Program-made: the position numbers and the translations under genes | Origin: Comamonadaceae bacterium | GTDB lineage: Bacteria > Pseudomonadota > Gammaproteobacteria > Burkholderiales > Burkholderiaceae_C | Assembly (NCBI GenBank): GCA_947466165.1 | Contig: CANIDW010000088.1 | Coordinates: forward strand, 1 to 6,724 | DNA length: 6,724 nucleotides | Reading direction: 5' to 3' | The notes under the pieces: model-generated | The model's database searches: none | The model's input: only the letters and a program-made list of their open reading frames with translations | What the model was told of the DNA's origin: nothing | In this document: positions 5,324-6,724 of the stretch, one piece after another | How the letters are laid out: each line of letters begins with the position of its first letter | Numbering within the stretch: position 1 is the first letter of the stretch

Positions 5324-6150
5324 ACGCGGTCAAGCCACACACCGGTCCGGCGCCGCTTGGCATCGCCATCGCTGGTGCCACCGGCCGCATGGGGCAAATG
5401 CTGATCGAATCGGTGCGCGCATCGGATGACTTGCGACTGACGGGCGCGCTTGATCGCCCGGACAGCCCGGCTCTGGGCCAGGATGCGGCCTACCCGGGAC
5501 ACAGCGCAGGCGTGTGCGTCACAGCCGACCTGCGCCAGGGCCTGAACGGCGCCCAGGTGCTGATTGATTTCACCCGTCCCGAAGGGACCCTGACGCATTT
5601 GAAGCTTTGCCGGGAACTCGGCGTGCATGCCGTCATCGGCACCACGGGCTTCAGCGACGCGGAAAAAGCCGAGATAGCCGCCATCGCCAAGGACATCGCC
5701 ATCGTCATGGCCCCCAACATGAGCGTGGGCGTGAACGTCACGCTCAAGCTGCTGGAAATGGCCGCCAAGGCACTGTCCACCGGCTACGACATCGAGATCA
5801 TCGAGGCCCATCACCGCCACAAAGTCGATGCACCCTCAGGCACCGCGCTCAAAATGGGTGAAGTGATTGCCGGCGCCCTGGGGCGGGATATCAAAGACTG
5901 TGCGGTGTATGCGCGCGAAGGCGTCACCGGCGAGCGTGATCCGTCGAGCATCGGCTTTGCCACCATTCGCGGCGGTGACATCGTGGGCGACCACACTGTG
6001 CTGTTTGCCGGCACCGGTGAGCGCATTGAAATCACCCACAAGTCTTCCAGCCGTGCCACCTATGCGCAAGGCAGCTTGCGTGCCGCACGTTTTCTGGCGC
6101 AGCAGCACCACGGTTTGTTTGACATGTTCGATGTACTCCAGCTGAAATGA
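5320..6150 (+). CDS. dapB: 4-hydroxy-tetrahydrodipicolinate reductase
   Basis: NAD(P)H-dependent reductase in the diaminopimelate branch of lysine synthesis, supplying lysine and the peptidoglycan cross-link residue; cytosolic tetramer in the family. The 276-residue product has the dinucleotide-binding motif [11 protein letters not shown] (15-25), [12 protein letters not shown] (83-94), GTTGF (107-111), [16 protein letters not shown] (131-146) and the diagnostic [15 protein letters not shown] (162-176), with catalytic His164 and Lys168 (E. coli His159 and Lys163). It ends in [11 protein letters not shown], as in E. coli DapB (273 residues). The start is GTG 5320: the frame has a TGA at 5305-5307 and no other ATG, GTG or TTG before the dinucleotide motif. 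GTGA overlaps the bamE stop by 4 bp, implying translational coupling. An exbB/tolQ-type gene follows 33 bp later. Confidence 0.97.
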   Translation: MNAVKPHTGPAPLGIAIAGATGRMGQMLIESVRASDDLRLTGALDRPDSPALGQDAAYPGHSAGVCVTADLRQGLNGAQVLIDFTRPEGTLTHLKLCRELGVHAVIGTTGFSDAEKAEIAAIAKDIAIVMAPNMSVGVNVTLKLLEMAAKALSTGYDIEIIEAHHRHKVDAPSGTALKMGEVIAGALGRDIKDCAVYAREGVTGERDPSSIGFATIRGGDIVGDHTVLFAGTGERIEITHKSSSRATYAQGSLRAARFLAQQHHGLFDMFDVLQLK

Positions 6151-6183
6151 TTCAGCGCTCCACCAACTTGCGGAAACTTTGAC

Positions 6184-6724
6184 ATGACCGGTCTCGAAAA
6201 TTCTTTACAAGGCGACGCTGTCAGCTGGTTGGTTGGCGTGCTGCTGCTCATCATGTCGGTTGCCAGCTGGGTGCTGATCTTGTGGAAAAGCTGGCTCTTG
6301 CTGCGCGCCAGCCGTGATGTCAGCCGCAGCACTGCCGCGTTCTGGCAATCTGCGTCGCTGGCTGATGCCGGCCAGCGGCTGCAGGCCTTTGACAGAGAGT
6401 CCCTGGTGCTGCCCTTGATCGCGGCCACCCGTCTTTCAGCCAGCAACACGCTGGCCGGCGCAGGCGAGCGCGGCCAGCAGCTGACCCGCGTGCTACGCGA
6501 CGCTCTTGAGCAGGTGCTGCGCAAGTTGCAGTATGGTCAGATCGTGCTGGCCACTGTAGGAGCTATCGCACCCTTTGTCGGACTGCTGGGCACGGTATGG
6601 GGCATCTACCAGGCGCTGATCGGCATGGCTTCGGCCGGCCAGATCACGATTGAGCGCATTGCCGGCCCGGTGGGCGAAGCGCTGGTCATGACAGCCGCGG
6701 GGCTGGCAGTGGCTATTCCGGCCG
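6184..6724 (+). CDS. exbB: MotA/TolQ/ExbB proton-channel family protein, 3'-truncated by window edge
   Basis: Inner-membrane proton-channel subunit that, with an ExbD/TolR partner, uses the proton motive force to energise TonB or the Tol-Pal system. The first 180 residues are visible and the frame is still open at the edge. It begins MTGLENSLQGDAVSWLVG, followed by a membrane segment (about 15-35) and a long cytoplasmic stretch with GAGERGQQLTRVLRDALEQVLRKLQYG. The family signature follows as LATVGAIAPFVGLLGTVWGIYQALIGM, then IAGPVGEALVMTAAGLAVAIPA. GTVWGI and EAL..TAAGL match ExbB/TolQ closely. ATG 6184 has GGAAA 7 bases upstream. ExbB is preferred over TolQ because no tol-pal genes are in view and fur is nearby; this is not decisive. 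It likely continues the bamE-dapB transcript; an exbD gene would be expected beyond the edge. Confidence 0.88.
   Translation, partial: MTGLENSLQGDAVSWLVGVLLLIMSVASWVLILWKSWLLLRASRDVSRSTAAFWQSASLADAGQRLQAFDRESLVLPLIAATRLSASNTLAGAGERGQQLTRVLRDALEQVLRKLQYGQIVLATVGAIAPFVGLLGTVWGIYQALIGMASAGQITIERIAGPVGEALVMTAAGLAVAIPA

Noticed and set aside
5293..5820. Minus-strand open frame of 175 codons opposite dapB
   Set aside because: Shadow caused by high-GC codon use in dapB; the composition (Gly/His/Asp/Val-rich) is typical of antisense translation.

Overview
The window looks like ordinary core chromosome of a betaproteobacterium of the order Burkholderiales, most likely family Comamonadaceae (Polaromonas/Rhodoferax-like). 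The pointers are protein character and gene order: an hpf-ptsN-hprK PTS(Ntr) block, a convergent fur, and fur divergent from bamE-dapB-exbB. HPr kinase and a short HPF next to ptsN are typical of betaproteobacteria. The genus is inferred from memory of such genomes, not from a search.

Layout. (1) 1-668 (+): 3' part of an MTA/SAH nucleosidase gene. (2) 669-939: non-coding gap between two convergent genes, holding a dRS3-like palindrome and two tandem, gap-free ~90-bp hairpin-rich repeats. (3) 940-1926 (-): corA, a Mg2+/Co2+ channel. (4) 1927-2281: 355-bp divergent intergenic region without a gene. Its corA side is crowded with inverted repeats, some mutually exclusive; its hpf side has weak promoter-like elements and a terminator-like hairpin just before the hpf ribosome binding site. 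(5) 2282-2611 (+) hpf, closed by a strong intrinsic terminator (2634-2657). (6) 2717-4160 (+): ptsN and hprK, 22 bp apart, probably one transcript. (7) 4179-4622 (-): fur, ending 18 bp from hprK. (8) 4623-4735: short divergent fur/bamE promoter region. (9) 4736-6724 (+): bamE, dapB (4-bp GTGA overlap with bamE) and the 5' part of an exbB/tolQ-type gene that runs off the window.

How the genes relate. hpf (ribosome hibernation), ptsN (EIIA-Ntr) and hprK (HPr kinase/phosphorylase) form a growth-state and nitrogen/carbon signalling cluster; in many proteobacteria rpoN precedes hpf, but it is absent here. fur (iron repressor) is back to back with bamE (outer-membrane protein assembly) and dapB (lysine/diaminopimelate synthesis), followed by a proton-channel subunit of the ExbB/TolQ family that may energise TonB-dependent uptake, a natural Fur target elsewhere.

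All protein-coding genes are recognisable housekeeping families, intact apart from the two cut by the window edges. I see no new enzymatic or defence system, mobile element, CRISPR array or RNA gene. What deserves a second look is the non-coding DNA: the tandem structured repeat pair, the corA leader, and the hpf leader.
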